A stretch of 64,000 nucleotides of DNA from Novosphingobium sp. KCTC 2891 (GCF_025938155.1 NZ_JAPCZG010000002.1:62001-126000); one strand, 5' to 3'. Shown: positions 24,791 to 37,067, counted from the first letter of the stretch. Notes: a model not told the origin generated them from the sequence alone. Numbers and translations: made by a program.

Positions 24791-25819
24791 ATGACCGACA
24801 ACCCCCTTCTCTCCTCCGACCGCCAGCACGAGGATCCGGACGCGGCGCTGCGGCCCAAGACCCTGGCCGAGTTCGTCGGGCAGGCGGCGGCGAAGGACAA
24901 CCTGCGCGTGTTCATCGAAAGCGCCAAGATGCGGCGCGAGGCGATGGACCATGTGCTGTTCTTCGGGCCTCCGGGGCTGGGCAAGACCACGCTGGCGCAG
25001 ATCATCGCGCGCGAGCTGGGCGTGAACTTTCGCGCCACCAGCGGCCCGGTGATCGCCAAGGCGGGCGACCTTGCCGCGCTGCTGACCAATCTCGAATCCG
25101 GCGACGTGCTGTTCATCGACGAGATCCACCGGCTCAATCCGGTGGTCGAGGAAGTGCTCTATCCGGCGATGGAGGACCGCGCGCTCGATCTCATCATCGG
25201 CGAGGGGCCGTCCGCGCGCTCGGTGCGGATCGACCTGCCGCCCTTCACGCTGATCGGCGCGACCACGCGGCAGGGGCTGCTCCAGACCCCGCTGCGCGAC
25301 CGTTTCGGCATTCCGGTGCGGCTGCAATTCTATTCCGTGGCCGAGCTGGAGCGCGTGGTGACGCGCGGCGCCAGCCTGATGGGCGTGGGCATCGACCAGG
25401 GCGGCGCGACTGAGATCGCCCGCCGCGCGCGCGGCACGCCGCGCGTGGCCGGGCGGCTGCTGCGCCGCGTGCGCGATTTCGCGCAAGTGGACGGGGCCGA
25501 GACGATCACCCGCACGCTGGCCGACAACGCGCTGACCCGGCTCGAAGTCGATTCGCTGGGGCTGGACCTGCAGGACCGACGCTACCTGACGATGATCGCC
25601 GACATCTACAAGGGCGGGCCGGTGGGCGTGGAAACGCTGGCTGCCGGGCTGTCGGAACCGCGCGACACGATCGAGGAAGTGATCGAGCCCTACCTGATCC
25701 AGCTGGGCATGGTGGCGCGCACCGCGCGCGGGCGCTGCCTCAATGATCGCGGCTGGCAGCATCTGGGACTCACCCCGCCCACGGCGCAATTGCCGGGACT
25801 GTTCGAAGGCGAAGGCTGA
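24791..25819 (+). CDS. ruvB: Holliday junction branch migration ATPase RuvB
   Basis: A 342-residue AAA+ motor with [11 protein letters not shown], Walker A ([11 protein letters not shown]), Walker B ([11 protein letters not shown]), sensor I ([11 protein letters not shown]), the arginine finger region (PLRDRFGI) and a C-terminal winged helix ([16 protein letters not shown]). It drives branch migration of Holliday junctions with RuvA. Confidence 0.97.
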   Translation: MTDNPLLSSDRQHEDPDAALRPKTLAEFVGQAAAKDNLRVFIESAKMRREAMDHVLFFGPPGLGKTTLAQIIARELGVNFRATSGPVIAKAGDLAALLTNLESGDVLFIDEIHRLNPVVEEVLYPAMEDRALDLIIGEGPSARSVRIDLPPFTLIGATTRQGLLQTPLRDRFGIPVRLQFYSVAELERVVTRGASLMGVGIDQGGATEIARRARGTPRVAGRLLRRVRDFAQVDGAETITRTLADNALTRLEVDSLGLDLQDRRYLTMIADIYKGGPVGVETLAAGLSEPRDTIEEVIEPYLIQLGMVARTARGRCLNDRGWQHLGLTPPTAQLPGLFEGEG

Positions 25820-26045
25820 CCCGCCTGGTCAGATTCGCGCGCGGTTCGGTTCCAATCCGGGACACAGTTAACCGGGAGCGGGTTGGAGCGGCACTTTTTG
25901 CGCCGGATCACGGCGAATTGCTGGTTAATGGCATTGCCAGAATCCCGGTGATCTGCGTTTGCTTGCGTGTGAACAAGGGCGCCTTCTGCAGCAATGCACC
26001 GATCGGCCCCGTGCTCGCAGGGGCCAGTTAACGAAAGCAGCGATC

Positions 26046-26993
26046 ATGTCGGTTCGGATGGCATTGGCAAAACTCGCGGCCTGCGCGGCCGGAGGCGCCG
26101 TCCTCGGGGGCGGTGCGGTCCACGTGTCCGAAGCGCCGTCTTCGGGCGAGATCCACCACGTCAAGCCGATCAAGGTGAAGCCGGTGAAGCACGCGCGCCG
26201 CCTGGCGCCGCGCAAGACGCATCGTCCGCGCAAGATGGTGCAGGCCGTGACCACGCGCACCTGCGAAGCGCCGGCCCAGGCTGCGATGATCCCCATCCCC
26301 TACATGCCCCCCCTGCCCCCGATCGGCGTGGGCGGCAGTTCCGGCGGCGGCGTGCCGATCGTGATCGGCGGCAGTTCCAGCGGCGGCTTCGGCGGCGGGT
26401 TCTTCGGCGGCTTCTTCGGTTCGGGCGGCGGCGGCAGCGTGGTGGTATCCTCCACCAGCACCGGCTCGACCTCCACTTCGGGCGGGTCCACCTCGACATC
26501 AGGCGGGTCCACCTCGACCTCGGGCGGCTCCACTTCCACTTCGGGCGGATCGACCTCGACGTCTTCGTCCACCTCGGGGTCCAGCTCGACTTCGGGTTCC
26601 TCGTCCAGCTCCAGTTCCAGCTCGACCTCGGGCGGCGCCACGTCCACGTCCACCTCGTCGGGCAATCTCAGCACGACCAGCGGCGGGCTGACCAGCACCA
26701 CATCGACGTCCTCGGGCAACATCTCGACCTCGTCGGGCAACGTCACCAGCACGACCTCGACCTCTTCGGGCGCGAGCACGAGCACCAGCACATCGAGCAG
26801 CACCAGCGGGTCGACGTCCACATCGACCTCGACGTCCACGTCGAGTTCCTCGAACGGCGCGACGACGACCACCACGACCGGATCGAGCGGCACCGACGTG
26901 CCCGAGCCGTCGATGGTCCTGCTGTTCGGCGCGGCGGCCGCGGCGCTCGTCGGCCGGCGGCGGTTTGCCATGCAGGCCGCCCGCACGGCCTGA
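26046..26993 (+). CDS. Ser/Thr/Gly-rich PEP-CTERM protein
   Basis: A 315-residue secreted protein of extreme low complexity. An N-terminal signal-like segment (about 1-28) precedes a basic stretch with KPIKVKPVKHARR. A Gly-rich run GGGFGGGFFGGFFGSGGGG leads into about 160 residues made almost only of Ser, Thr and Gly in STSGG/TSTS repeats. The C-terminus is a canonical sorting signal: VPEPS, a hydrophobic helix, then GRRRF. Such proteins are processed by exosortase and are often O-glycosylated. Exosortase-associated glycosylation genes lie at 56632-59522. The ATG at 26046 begins MSVRMALAKLAAC. Confidence 0.85.
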   Translation: MSVRMALAKLAACAAGGAVLGGGAVHVSEAPSSGEIHHVKPIKVKPVKHARRLAPRKTHRPRKMVQAVTTRTCEAPAQAAMIPIPYMPPLPPIGVGGSSGGGVPIVIGGSSSGGFGGGFFGGFFGSGGGGSVVVSSTSTGSTSTSGGSTSTSGGSTSTSGGSTSTSGGSTSTSSSTSGSSSTSGSSSSSSSSSTSGGATSTSTSSGNLSTTSGGLTSTTSTSSGNISTSSGNVTSTTSTSSGASTSTSTSSSTSGSTSTSTSTSTSSSSNGATTTTTTGSSGTDVPEPSMVLLFGAAAAALVGRRRFAMQAARTA

Positions 26994-27032
26994 CGGCGAC
27001 ACATTCCAGCCCTCTCCAGTGGGCATCGGGAA

Positions 27033-27061
27033 GGGCGGCTTCGGGGGGAGCCGCCCTTTTT
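27033..27061 (+). terminator. Intrinsic terminator after PEP-CTERM gene
   Basis: The stem GGGCGGCT/AGCCGCCC with an eight-base G-rich loop is followed by TTTTT on the plus strand, 40 bases after the stop at 26993. Confidence 0.85.
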
Positions 27062-27132
27062 CGTATGCCGGGGACGCAGGCTGGCGTGGCCCCGCCAGCC
27101 GGCAGCGCATCCGCAAGCCCATTCCCACAACG

Positions 27133-27162
27133 AAAAAGGGCGGCCCCTTGCGGGACCGCCCC
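27133..27162 (-). terminator. Intrinsic terminator of acnA
   Basis: The minus-strand stem GGGCGG/CCGCCC with a 12-base partly paired loop is followed by TTTTT. It lies 27 bases downstream of the acnA stop. Confidence 0.8.
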
Positions 27163-27188
27163 TTTCATCGGGCCACAGGGCCGACCTG

Positions 27189-29873
<2,685 letters not shown>

Positions 29874-30137
29874 GCTGTGCGTCTTCCCTCTTAAAGGCAT
29901 GGCTGCCTACGCCGTCCCGCCCGGGGGAAACGCGCCGTCCGGCGTGGCAATCACGCGGCGGTTCGGCACGCAAACGTTGAGCACGGCAGCCCGAAAAACG
30001 CGAGCGCGATGCGCGCTTACGGACCCTTCGTCAAGGCCGCCAAAAGGCTAAATTGCCCGATGGAACGCATTAGGCGTCCATTCATTTCATCCTGTCGGGA
30101 GGGGAAGAGGCGAAATTGCCGAAAGGGGGTTCAGGCC

Positions 30138-30299
30138 ATGGGCATCTATCAACCGCGCGCTCGGCGCCATCCGCACATCATTGCCCCGCTGCCGGCCCGG
30201 GTGGCCGACCATACCACGACATTGCTGGCGCTGGCGCTCGCCTGCGGCGCGCTGACCGGCGCCGGCTGGGCGATGCTGCGTGCGATGCTCGGCGCGTGA
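30138..30299 (+). CDS. Mini membrane protein 1 (53 aa)
   Basis: A 53-residue protein with a basic, His/Arg/Pro-rich head (GIYQPRARRHPHIIAPLPAR) and one C-terminal helix (about residues 28-50, TTTLLALALACGALTGAGWAML). It is unrecognised. AAAGGGGGTTC lies upstream of the ATG. Its design mirrors the next small gene at 30405, suggesting a related pair of single-pass membrane peptides. An in-frame extension to 30009 lacks plausible sequence. The gene is divergent from acnA. Confidence 0.55.
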   Translation: MGIYQPRARRHPHIIAPLPARVADHTTTLLALALACGALTGAGWAMLRAMLGA

Positions 30300-30404
30300 A
30301 ACCTGACTGTTACATTGCAGCCGGATAATTGAATGGAACTGTAATCTATCTGTCTTATTCTGGCGGGGCCCGATGGGTAGAGGAACAAGAAGAAAGGTCC
30401 CGCC

Positions 30405-30575
30405 ATGGTTGATCGCACCGCGCGCCACCGTCGCCACCATCCCTATGATCCCGCGCCGGCACGGCGGCCCGCGCCTTCGCGCGATCGCACCGCGCAGGCG
30501 ATCGTCGCCGCGATGACGGCCGCGATCGTTGCTGCCGCGCTTTGGTCGTTTCTGCAGGGAAGCATGGCCGGCTGA
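30405..30575 (+). CDS. Mini membrane protein 2 (56 aa)
   Basis: A 56-residue protein with head VDRTARHRRHHPYDPAPARR and a single C-terminal helix AIVAAMTAAIVAAALWSFLQ. AAGAAAGG lies seven bases before the ATG at 30405. Like the product at 30138 it combines an Arg/His/Pro-rich cytoplasmic-type head with one membrane helix. The stop is 30 bases before the convergent DMT transporter. It is hypothetical and too short for most gene finders. Confidence 0.58.
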   Translation: MVDRTARHRRHHPYDPAPARRPAPSRDRTAQAIVAAMTAAIVAAALWSFLQGSMAG

Positions 30576-30605
30576 CACCGGCTGTAGCGCGTCCGGGCGG
30601 GCGGC

Positions 30606-31502
30606 TCAGGCCGGTTCGAGGTGCGGTTCGCCGCGCCGCGAAGCGAACAGGCAGCCCGCCACGATCAACGTGACACCGGCGAGCGTCCGCCAGGTCAGCG
30701 GCTCGGCAAAGGCGATCCAGCCAACCAAGGCCGCCCAGATGAACGCCGTGTATTCCAGCGGCACCAGCACTTGCGCCTCGGCCCGGGCATAGGCCCAGCC
30801 AAGCAGCATCAGCGACGTCGTCGCCAGCACCGCCGCGGCCGCGATCACGCCCCAGGTTGCCGGATCGGGCATCGGCGCCAGCACCAGGGCGCCGGGCGCC
30901 AGCAGCACGAAGGCCAGTCCGCTCTGGAAAAAGGCGATCTCCTCCGGGCTGGCGAGCTGTGCCTGCTGGCGCTGAAGCACCAGGTTCCACGCGTAGAGCA
31001 CCGCCGAGACGAGGATCGCGGCGAGACCCTTCACGCCTTCCGCGCTGTAATCGCCGCCGAACTTGCCCGCCGCGATCACCGCCACGCCCGCCAGCGCAAG
31101 AACCGACCCCACCACCGCGCGGCGCCCGACGGTTTCGCCCAGCAGCACGGCGGCGAGATAGAGCGCGAGGAGCGGGGCGATGAACGACAATGCGATCGCC
31201 TCTGCAATCGGCGTGCGGACTAGACCGTAGAAGAAAGTCACCGCCATGACGGCCGCGACCGCGCCGCGCAGCAGGTGGACGCGCATCACCGCGCGGCCCG
31301 GCCAGCCGCGAGCGCCATCCCGGCGGCGGCTGCGCAGCCACAGCGGCAGCATGAACAGCGCCCCCAGCAGCCCGCGCCAGAACATCGCGCCATAAGGACC
31401 GACCGCGATCGAGGCCGCCTTCATCACGCCGTCCATCACGCCAAAGCAGGCAAGGCCCGCAAGCGTGACAAGGATCGGCAGGAGAAGCGAGGGTCTGCTC
31501 AT
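30606..31502 (-). CDS. EamA/DMT family transporter
   Basis: A 298-residue permease with ten hydrophobic segments arranged as two EamA repeats. The first begins ILVTLAGLACFGVMDGVMK. The second covers about residues 150-290. Members export amino acids or metabolites across the inner membrane, but the substrate is unknown. The ATG at 31502 (MSRPSLLLP) starts directly before the first helix. An upstream frame to 31595 adds a charged segment unlike the family. Confidence 0.87.
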   Translation of the reverse strand: MSRPSLLLPILVTLAGLACFGVMDGVMKAASIAVGPYGAMFWRGLLGALFMLPLWLRSRRRDGARGWPGRAVMRVHLLRGAVAAVMAVTFFYGLVRTPIAEAIALSFIAPLLALYLAAVLLGETVGRRAVVGSVLALAGVAVIAAGKFGGDYSAEGVKGLAAILVSAVLYAWNLVLQRQQAQLASPEEIAFFQSGLAFVLLAPGALVLAPMPDPATWGVIAAAAVLATTSLMLLGWAYARAEAQVLVPLEYTAFIWAALVGWIAFAEPLTWRTLAGVTLIVAGCLFASRRGEPHLEPA

Positions 31503-31706
31503 CGCCCGGCGGCATAGCCGGGCGCTGTCGCGCAAGAAAGTCTCGGCTGGAACTTGTTGTGGGCGGAACCGGGAAATGCGGTGGGGATTCAGCAATCAGT
31601 CAGGCACGCTGCTTGATTGGCAACAGGGCTTGGGGCAGGGAATCACGAGCATGGCGCGGGCCTCACCGCACCACCCGGACGCTCCCGCAGACAGGGATAT
31701 GACACG

Positions 31707-33158
31707 ATGCGCGTTTTCGATCGGACCAGCCTTTCCGGCCTGCTGGGCGCGAGCCTGCTCGCCGCCACCTCGCTGGCCGGCCCCGCCGATGCGCGCCAGC
31801 AGGATGGTCCGGTGGACCTGACCGCCCAGGCCCAGCCTGCCCAGCCGAAGCCGGTGCAGCCGAAGGCGGTGCCTGCGCAGCCGGCCGTGCCCGCGCCCGC
31901 GGCGCCCCAGCCGGCAGCAGCGTCCGCCGCACCGGCAGCCGCGGCAACCGCCACGACCGAGGCCGAGCCGGTGATCGAAGCACCCGAAGCGATGCCGGTG
32001 GCGCACTGGACCGTTGCCGACGCGCAGACGCTGCTCGCAGCGATCCGGAGCATCGGCGCCGAAGGGCTGTTCGCGCGCGATTATGAACCCGCACCGCTGG
32101 CCGCCGCGATCAAGGTCGGCGAAGGTGAAGCGCTCGACCAGCTCGCCAGCCGCCTGTTCGTGTGGCTGGCCGAGGACCTGCGCGACGGGCGCACACCGAT
32201 GCCCGCGCGCGTGCAGTGGTTCGCCGTCGATCCCGACCAGGACCTCCACCCCAACGCGCAGCTTCTGGCCCAGGCGACCGAGATGCACGACGTGAAGGGC
32301 GTGCTGGCCAGCCTGGCGCCGAAGCATCCCGACTACGCGCTGCTCAAGGACATGCTGACCAAGACCAAGGATCCGAAGCAGATCGCGATGATCCGCGCCA
32401 ACATGGACCGCTGGCGCTGGCTGGCGCAGGATCTTGGCCTGCAATACCTGATGATCAACGTGCCCGAGCAGGAACTGCGCCTGACGGTCAACAACCAGAA
32501 CATCCGCACCTATCGCGCCATCGTGGGCAAGCCGGGCAAGACCGCCACCCCGCAGCTGGCAGAGCAGGTCAGGAACGTGGTGTTCAACCCGACTTGGACG
32601 GTGCCGCAATCGATCGTGAAGGGCGAAGGCCTGGGCGCGCGACTGATCGCCAACCCGAAGCAGGCCGCGCGCGAAGGCTATGTCGCGACCAAGGCGGCGG
32701 ACGGCACGATCACCGTGGTCCAGCAGCCGGGCGAGAACAACGCGCTCGGCCGGGTCAAGCTCGACATGCCGAACGAGCACGCGATCTACATCCACGACAC
32801 GCCGAGCCGGGGCCTGTTCGCCCTGCCCACGCGCGCGCTGTCACACGGTTGCATCCGCGCCGAACGCGCAACCGAGCTGGCCATGACCATGGCCATCCTG
32901 GGGGCCGAACTGCCGCCGGAAACCGCGGTGGAATACAACCTGTCGGGCAAGTACACCAAGGTGCCGATGGCCAAGCCGTTTCCGGTCTACGTCACCTATT
33001 TCACGGTGGCGCGCGACGTGAACGGCATGATGCGCAGCTTTAACGACCTCTACAGCCGCGATGCCCCGGTGATCGCCAGCTTCGCCGCCCCCCGCGAACT
33101 GCACACCAGCCAGCGCAAGAGCACCGAGGCGATCATCAAGCTGGACAACCCGCTTTGA
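31707..33158 (+). CDS. L,D-transpeptidase (YcbB/LdtD-like)
   Basis: A 483-residue periplasmic enzyme that makes 3-3 peptidoglycan cross-links or related bonds. It has a signal peptide (1-24), then an Ala/Pro/Gln-rich linker (about 30-85). A scaffold region contains DYALLKDMLTKTKDPKQIAMIRANMDRWRWLAQDLG. The YkuD catalytic domain has AIYIHDTPSRGLFA and the nucleophile motif RALSHGCIRAE. The ATG at 31707 begins the signal peptide. The gene converges on a second L,D-transpeptidase-type gene 74 bases away. Confidence 0.9.
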   Translation: MRVFDRTSLSGLLGASLLAATSLAGPADARQQDGPVDLTAQAQPAQPKPVQPKAVPAQPAVPAPAAPQPAAASAAPAAAATATTEAEPVIEAPEAMPVAHWTVADAQTLLAAIRSIGAEGLFARDYEPAPLAAAIKVGEGEALDQLASRLFVWLAEDLRDGRTPMPARVQWFAVDPDQDLHPNAQLLAQATEMHDVKGVLASLAPKHPDYALLKDMLTKTKDPKQIAMIRANMDRWRWLAQDLGLQYLMINVPEQELRLTVNNQNIRTYRAIVGKPGKTATPQLAEQVRNVVFNPTWTVPQSIVKGEGLGARLIANPKQAAREGYVATKAADGTITVVQQPGENNALGRVKLDMPNEHAIYIHDTPSRGLFALPTRALSHGCIRAERATELAMTMAILGAELPPETAVEYNLSGKYTKVPMAKPFPVYVTYFTVARDVNGMMRSFNDLYSRDAPVIASFAAPRELHTSQRKSTEAIIKLDNPL

Positions 33159-33231
33159 TGCGTTGATCTGCCGCGCATTGCGCGGCCTTGCTCCGCCCTT
33201 GGCGAAAGCCAGGGGCGGGCAACACCAAGCC

Positions 33232-33867
33232 TCAATAAATCCCCAGCCGGTCCGCGAACAGCAGGCGGCCGCCGGAGAGGTGCCAGAGGGCTTCGTTGAA
33301 ATCGGCCTCGGCCATGGCGAAGCAACCGTCGCTGCGGCCGAGCTTGCCCCACTTCTCCAGCATGTCCGGGTTGGCGTACCAGGCCGGGTGCAGCACGATC
33401 GCGCGGTCGAGCACGTGGGAATTGTCCGGGTCCATGCCGCCAAGGCGGATCGAAGTGCCGTACTTGCCCTTGTACCACTCATAAGTGATGAACCCGCCGC
33501 GCGAGGTCGCGAGGCTGCCCGGCTCGTTCGAGAACAGCTTGAGGAAGCCGTCGTGCTCCGGATCGGAGCCCTTGCCGTGGGCGACGAGGAACGAGCGGAC
33601 CTCGCCCTTTTCGAGATCGGCGAAATGGAGGCGCGGCAGCGACGAGGGCAGCGCGAAATCGGCCACGCCAACGATGTCGGTCCGCCAGAGCGAGGGGCGA
33701 TATTGCTCCACCCGCGCACGTGCGACATCGAGCACGCGGCGGTGCTGTTCGCTGATCGAATAAGGCTGGGCGAAGACGCGCGCCGGCAGCGCGGCCGCCG
33801 CCGCCGTTATTGCCGCGCCTGTCAGCACGGCCCGCCTGTTCATCGCCTTCGTCATCTTCCCGTCCAT
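33232..33867 (-). CDS. Tat-exported murein L,D-transpeptidase-family protein
   Basis: A 211-residue protein. The N-terminus NRRAVLTGAAITAAAAALPARVFAQ is a twin-arginine-like signal. The rest matches the murein L,D-transpeptidase catalytic-domain family (YkuD relatives). It contains FITYEWYKGKYGTSIRLGGMD, an ALHP-like AIVLHP His and the nucleophile GRSDGCFAM. AGGAAAGG seven bases before the ATG at 33867 supports this start. It may edit or cross-link peptidoglycan together with its convergent neighbour. Confidence 0.82.
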   Translation of the reverse strand: MDGKMTKAMNRRAVLTGAAITAAAAALPARVFAQPYSISEQHRRVLDVARARVEQYRPSLWRTDIVGVADFALPSSLPRLHFADLEKGEVRSFLVAHGKGSDPEHDGFLKLFSNEPGSLATSRGGFITYEWYKGKYGTSIRLGGMDPDNSHVLDRAIVLHPAWYANPDMLEKWGKLGRSDGCFAMAEADFNEALWHLSGGRLLFADRLGIY

Positions 33868-33903
33868 AGCACGGCCTTTCCTGCCGCGTGGTGAACGTTT
33901 GTT

Positions 33904-34407
33904 CTACACTTTTTCGGCCAGTCTTGCAGCCCCTTCGCCGAGCTGCGCCAGCGCCGTGCCATCGACGCGCATGATGGTCCATTCGTCCATCAGGCGTGCG
34001 CCCAGCGCCTTGTAGAAGCCGATCGAAGGCTCGTTCCAGTCGAGCACCGACCATTCCAGCCGCGCGCAGTCGCGTTCCACCGCCAGCGCGGCGAGGTGCG
34101 ACAGCAGCGCCTTGCCCAGGCCAGAACCACGCGCCTCCGGCCGCACGAACAGGTCTTCCAGGTAGATCCCCGGCTTGCCTTCAAAGGTCGAGAAATTGTG
34201 GAAGAACAGTGCGAAGCCCTGGGGCGCGCCGTCGATCTCGCCGATCACGACTTCGGCATAGGGGCGGGCACCGAACAGCTTCTCGCCCAGCACGGCTTCG
34301 TCGAAGCGCACTTGGTCGAGCAACTTCTCGTAATCGGCGAGCGCGCGGATCAGGTCGGCGATCAGGCCGACGTCGGCGGGGGTGGCGGGGCGAATGGAAA
34401 GCGTCAT
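33904..34407 (-). CDS. GNAT N-acetyltransferase (diamine-type)
   Basis: A 167-residue GNAT. Key segments are SIRPATPADVGLIADLIRALADYEKL, GIYLEDLFVRPEARGSGLGKALLSHLA (acetyl-CoA loop) and RLEWSVLDWNEPSIGFYKALGA. The layout, especially YEKL and LEDLFVxPxxRGxGxGKALL, recalls spermidine/diamine and thialysine acetyltransferases. The start ATG overlaps the stop of the upstream exporter gene (ATGA), so export and acetylation of an amine or amino acid may be linked. That link is inference. Confidence 0.88.
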   Translation of the reverse strand: MTLSIRPATPADVGLIADLIRALADYEKLLDQVRFDEAVLGEKLFGARPYAEVVIGEIDGAPQGFALFFHNFSTFEGKPGIYLEDLFVRPEARGSGLGKALLSHLAALAVERDCARLEWSVLDWNEPSIGFYKALGARLMDEWTIMRVDGTALAQLGEGAARLAEKV

Positions 34408-35309
34408 CGTGTCATCCTCATCCTGATCCGGGGCCACAACATGCCCAGCGCAAGGCCCGCCATGACCAGCGCGAAAGCGGCCAGCTTCCACACTTGCAAC
34501 GGCTCGCCCAGCAGCAGGGCCGAGGCGCCAAGCCCGAACACCGGCACCATCAGCGCCATCGGCGCAACTTGCGCTGCGGGGTGCCGGCCCAGCAACCAGC
34601 CCCACGCGGCATAGCCGAACATCGTGTTGCCGACCGATTGCCACGCCACCGCGCCCCACGTCCAGCCGTCCGCCGCCGCGATCCCCGCCGCCATCGCCTG
34701 CGGCCCTTCGAGCAGCAGCGCGAAGGCCAGCAGCGGCGGCACCGCGAACAGCGCCGACCACACGACATAGGCGAGCATGTTAAGCTTGGGATCGGCCTGC
34801 CCTGCCCGGCGCGCGACCATGTTGCCGCCCGACCACGACAGCGCCGCGCACAGCACCAGCGCGAGTCCCAGCGGTGTGGCGCTGCCATCGGTGTGCGTCA
34901 GGATCACCGCCAGCCCCGCCGTGGCCAGCAGCAGCGCGGCGATCTGGAAGCGAGCCACGCGCTCGCCCGTCAGCCGCATCGACAGGCCGATGGTGAAGAA
35001 CACCTGCGTCTGCACGACAAGGCTGGCGAGGCCGGGCGTGATCTGCCCGCGCATCGCGGTGAACAGCAGCCCGAACTGCCCCGCCCCGATCAGCACGCCA
35101 TAGAGGGCCAGGTTGCGCCAGGGCACCTTCGGCCGGGGTAGCACCAGCGCCAGCGGGAAGAACACGAAGACGAAGCGGAGCAGCGCCAGCGTCAGCGGCG
35201 GCAGGTGCGCGAGCGCCATCTTGATGACGACGAAATTGGTGCCCCACACCGCCATGATGGCAATGGCGAGCAGCAGGTGGAGAGCCGGCAGGCCGTGGCG
35301 CGGGGGCAA
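34404..35309 (-). CDS. EamA family transporter (cysteine/O-acetylserine exporter-like)
   Basis: A 301-residue ten-helix DMT permease. It begins LLAIAIMAVWGTNFVVIKMALAHLPPL, which resembles EamA/YdeD-type exporters of O-acetylserine and cysteine pathway metabolites. It continues with VVWSALFAVPPLLA and APMALMVPVFGLGASALLLGEPL. The start is a TTG at 35309, three bases after the ispG stop. The 3' end overlaps the GNAT gene. The substrate is assigned only by resemblance. Confidence 0.87.
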   Translation of the reverse strand: MPPRHGLPALHLLLAIAIMAVWGTNFVVIKMALAHLPPLTLALLRFVFVFFPLALVLPRPKVPWRNLALYGVLIGAGQFGLLFTAMRGQITPGLASLVVQTQVFFTIGLSMRLTGERVARFQIAALLLATAGLAVILTHTDGSATPLGLALVLCAALSWSGGNMVARRAGQADPKLNMLAYVVWSALFAVPPLLAFALLLEGPQAMAAGIAAADGWTWGAVAWQSVGNTMFGYAAWGWLLGRHPAAQVAPMALMVPVFGLGASALLLGEPLQVWKLAAFALVMAGLALGMLWPRIRMRMTR

Positions 35310-35311
35310 GG

Positions 35312-36451
35312 TTACTCCGCCGGCTCGGTCACGGCCGGCGGTGTGGCGTCCTGGGCCGCCTCGATCTCGGCCACCTTGGCCTCGACCAGCGCGACGATGT
35401 GATCGAGCATGTCGGCCGACTGGACGTGATGGTCGGTCACGCCCGAAAGATAGACCATGTGCTTGCCGTTGCCGCCACCGGTCACGCCGATGTCGGTTTC
35501 ACGCGCCTCGCCGGGGCCGTTGACGACGCAGCCCAGCACCGAGAGCGAGATCGGCGTCTTGATGTGGGTCAGCCGCTTTTCCAGTGCCTCGACCGTGCGG
35601 ATCACGTCGAAGCCCTGCCGCGCGCACGAGGGGCACGAGACGACGCGAACGCCGCGCGTGCGCAGGCCCAGCGCCTTCAGGATCTCGAAGCCGACGCGCA
35701 CTTCCTCTTCCGGCTCAGCCGAGAGCGAGACGCGAAGCGTGTCGCCAATGCCCGCCCACAGCATGTTGCCGATGCCGATGGAGGACTTGACCGTGCCGCC
35801 GATCAGCCCGCCGGCCTCGGTGATGCCAAGGTGCAAGGGGCAATCGACCGCTTCGGCCAGCCCCATGTAGGCGGAAACGGCCAGGAACACGTCGCTGGCC
35901 TTCACCGCCACCTTGTATTCGTGGAAATCGTGGTCCTGCAGCAGCTTGATGTGATCGAGCGCGCTTTCCACCAGCGCCTCGGGGCACGGCTCGCCGTACT
36001 TTTCGAGCAGGTCCTTCTCGAGGCTGCCCGCGTTGACGCCGATGCGGATGGCGCAGCCGTTGGCCTTGGCCGCGCGCACCACTTCGGCAACGCGCGCGTT
36101 GCTGCCGATATTGCCGGGGTTGATGCGCAGGCAGGCGGCGCCTGCGTCTGCCGCTTCAAGCGCGCGCTTGTAGTGGAAATGGATGTCCGCGATCAGCGGC
36201 ACGCGCGCGGCCTTCACGATCTGGCGGAAGGCGGCGGTGCTTTCCACGTCGGGGCACGACACGCGGATCAGGTCCGCGCCGGCTTCCTCGCAGCGGCGGA
36301 TCTGGTCGATCGTCGCCACCGGGTCGGACGTGGGCGTGTTCGTCATGGTCTGGACCGTGATCGGGGCATCGCCGCCGACGGGAACCGTGCCGACCATGAT
36401 CTGGCGGCTCTTGCGACGCGCGATATCGCGCCAGGGACGGATCGAGGACAT
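35312..36451 (-). CDS. ispG: 4-hydroxy-3-methylbut-2-enyl-diphosphate synthase IspG
   Basis: IspG (GcpE) converts MEcPP to HMBPP in the MEP isoprenoid pathway using a 4Fe-4S cluster. The 379-residue protein has the TIM-barrel part ([47 protein letters not shown]) and the cluster-binding C-terminal part (SCPSCAR.., [11 protein letters not shown]). The ATG at 36451 ([10 protein letters not shown]) is chosen. An ATG three codons earlier is equally close. The downstream DMT and GNAT genes are tightly packed, forming an operon. Confidence 0.95.
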   Translation of the reverse strand: MSSIRPWRDIARRKSRQIMVGTVPVGGDAPITVQTMTNTPTSDPVATIDQIRRCEEAGADLIRVSCPDVESTAAFRQIVKAARVPLIADIHFHYKRALEAADAGAACLRINPGNIGSNARVAEVVRAAKANGCAIRIGVNAGSLEKDLLEKYGEPCPEALVESALDHIKLLQDHDFHEYKVAVKASDVFLAVSAYMGLAEAVDCPLHLGITEAGGLIGGTVKSSIGIGNMLWAGIGDTLRVSLSAEPEEEVRVGFEILKALGLRTRGVRVVSCPSCARQGFDVIRTVEALEKRLTHIKTPISLSVLGCVVNGPGEARETDIGVTGGGNGKHMVYLSGVTDHHVQSADMLDHIVALVEAKVAEIEAAQDATPPAVTEPAE

Positions 36452-36503
36452 GGGGCGCATATAGGGCACCCGGCGCTTGCGCGAAACCCTTACCGGGACG
36501 CCC

Positions 36504-37016
36504 TTAAAGGCGGAGCGAGAAGATCCAGTCCTCGTCGGCCTGTTCGCCCACCATGAAGATCGCTTCGCCCACCTTTTCCATGCCGTAGCGGGCATAGAAA
36601 CGCTGCGCGTCGGGGTTTTCGCTCCACACGGACAGTTCGATGGCGTCCGCGCCGCGTGCACGCGCCTCGTCCAGCGCCCAGCCCATCAGCCGCGCGCCGT
36701 TGCCGCGCCCCAGCCGGTCGGGATCGGTGTAGAGCTGCTTGAGTTCGAGCGGGCGCTGCGCGTCGGTCACGCGCGGCAGGCTGCTGTGGTGGAGCAGCTT
36801 GCAGAAGGCCAGCAGGTCGCCCTCCTCCTCGATCACGGCCACCGTCATGCCCGGATCGGCCAGTTCCCCGGCGATCTTTTCCGGCGTGTGGCTGCCATCG
36901 AGGAAGGCGGCGAGGTCTTCCGGCCGATAGAGGTGGCCGAACTTGGCGACGAAGGCGCGGCGGCCGAGGTCGGACAGGGCGGCGGCATCGTCGGGGCGGG
37001 CAAGGCGCAGAGTCAT
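36504..37016 (-). CDS. GNAT N-acetyltransferase
   Basis: A 170-residue GNAT protein. It opens [51 protein letters not shown] is the acetyl-CoA region, followed by [26 protein letters not shown]. The substrate is unknown. It lies 52 bases upstream of ispG on the same strand and may share its transcript. Confidence 0.87.
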   Translation of the reverse strand: MTLRLARPDDAAALSDLGRRAFVAKFGHLYRPEDLAAFLDGSHTPEKIAGELADPGMTVAVIEEEGDLLAFCKLLHHSSLPRVTDAQRPLELKQLYTDPDRLGRGNGARLMGWALDEARARGADAIELSVWSENPDAQRFYARYGMEKVGEAIFMVGEQADEDWIFSLRL

Positions 37017-37067
37017 GCGCCGTTTCCTAATCGCCCTCTGCCGCGCTTGCCAGCCCGGCGTGCGGCC

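Noticed and set aside
26300..27130. Minus-strand frame with EVEVDPPEVEVEP repeats, resembling a repeat adhesin
   Set aside because: It is the antisense reading of the TCGACC/TCC-type codon repeats of the PEP-CTERM gene. The plus frame has a signal peptide and a sorting motif, and is followed by a terminator.
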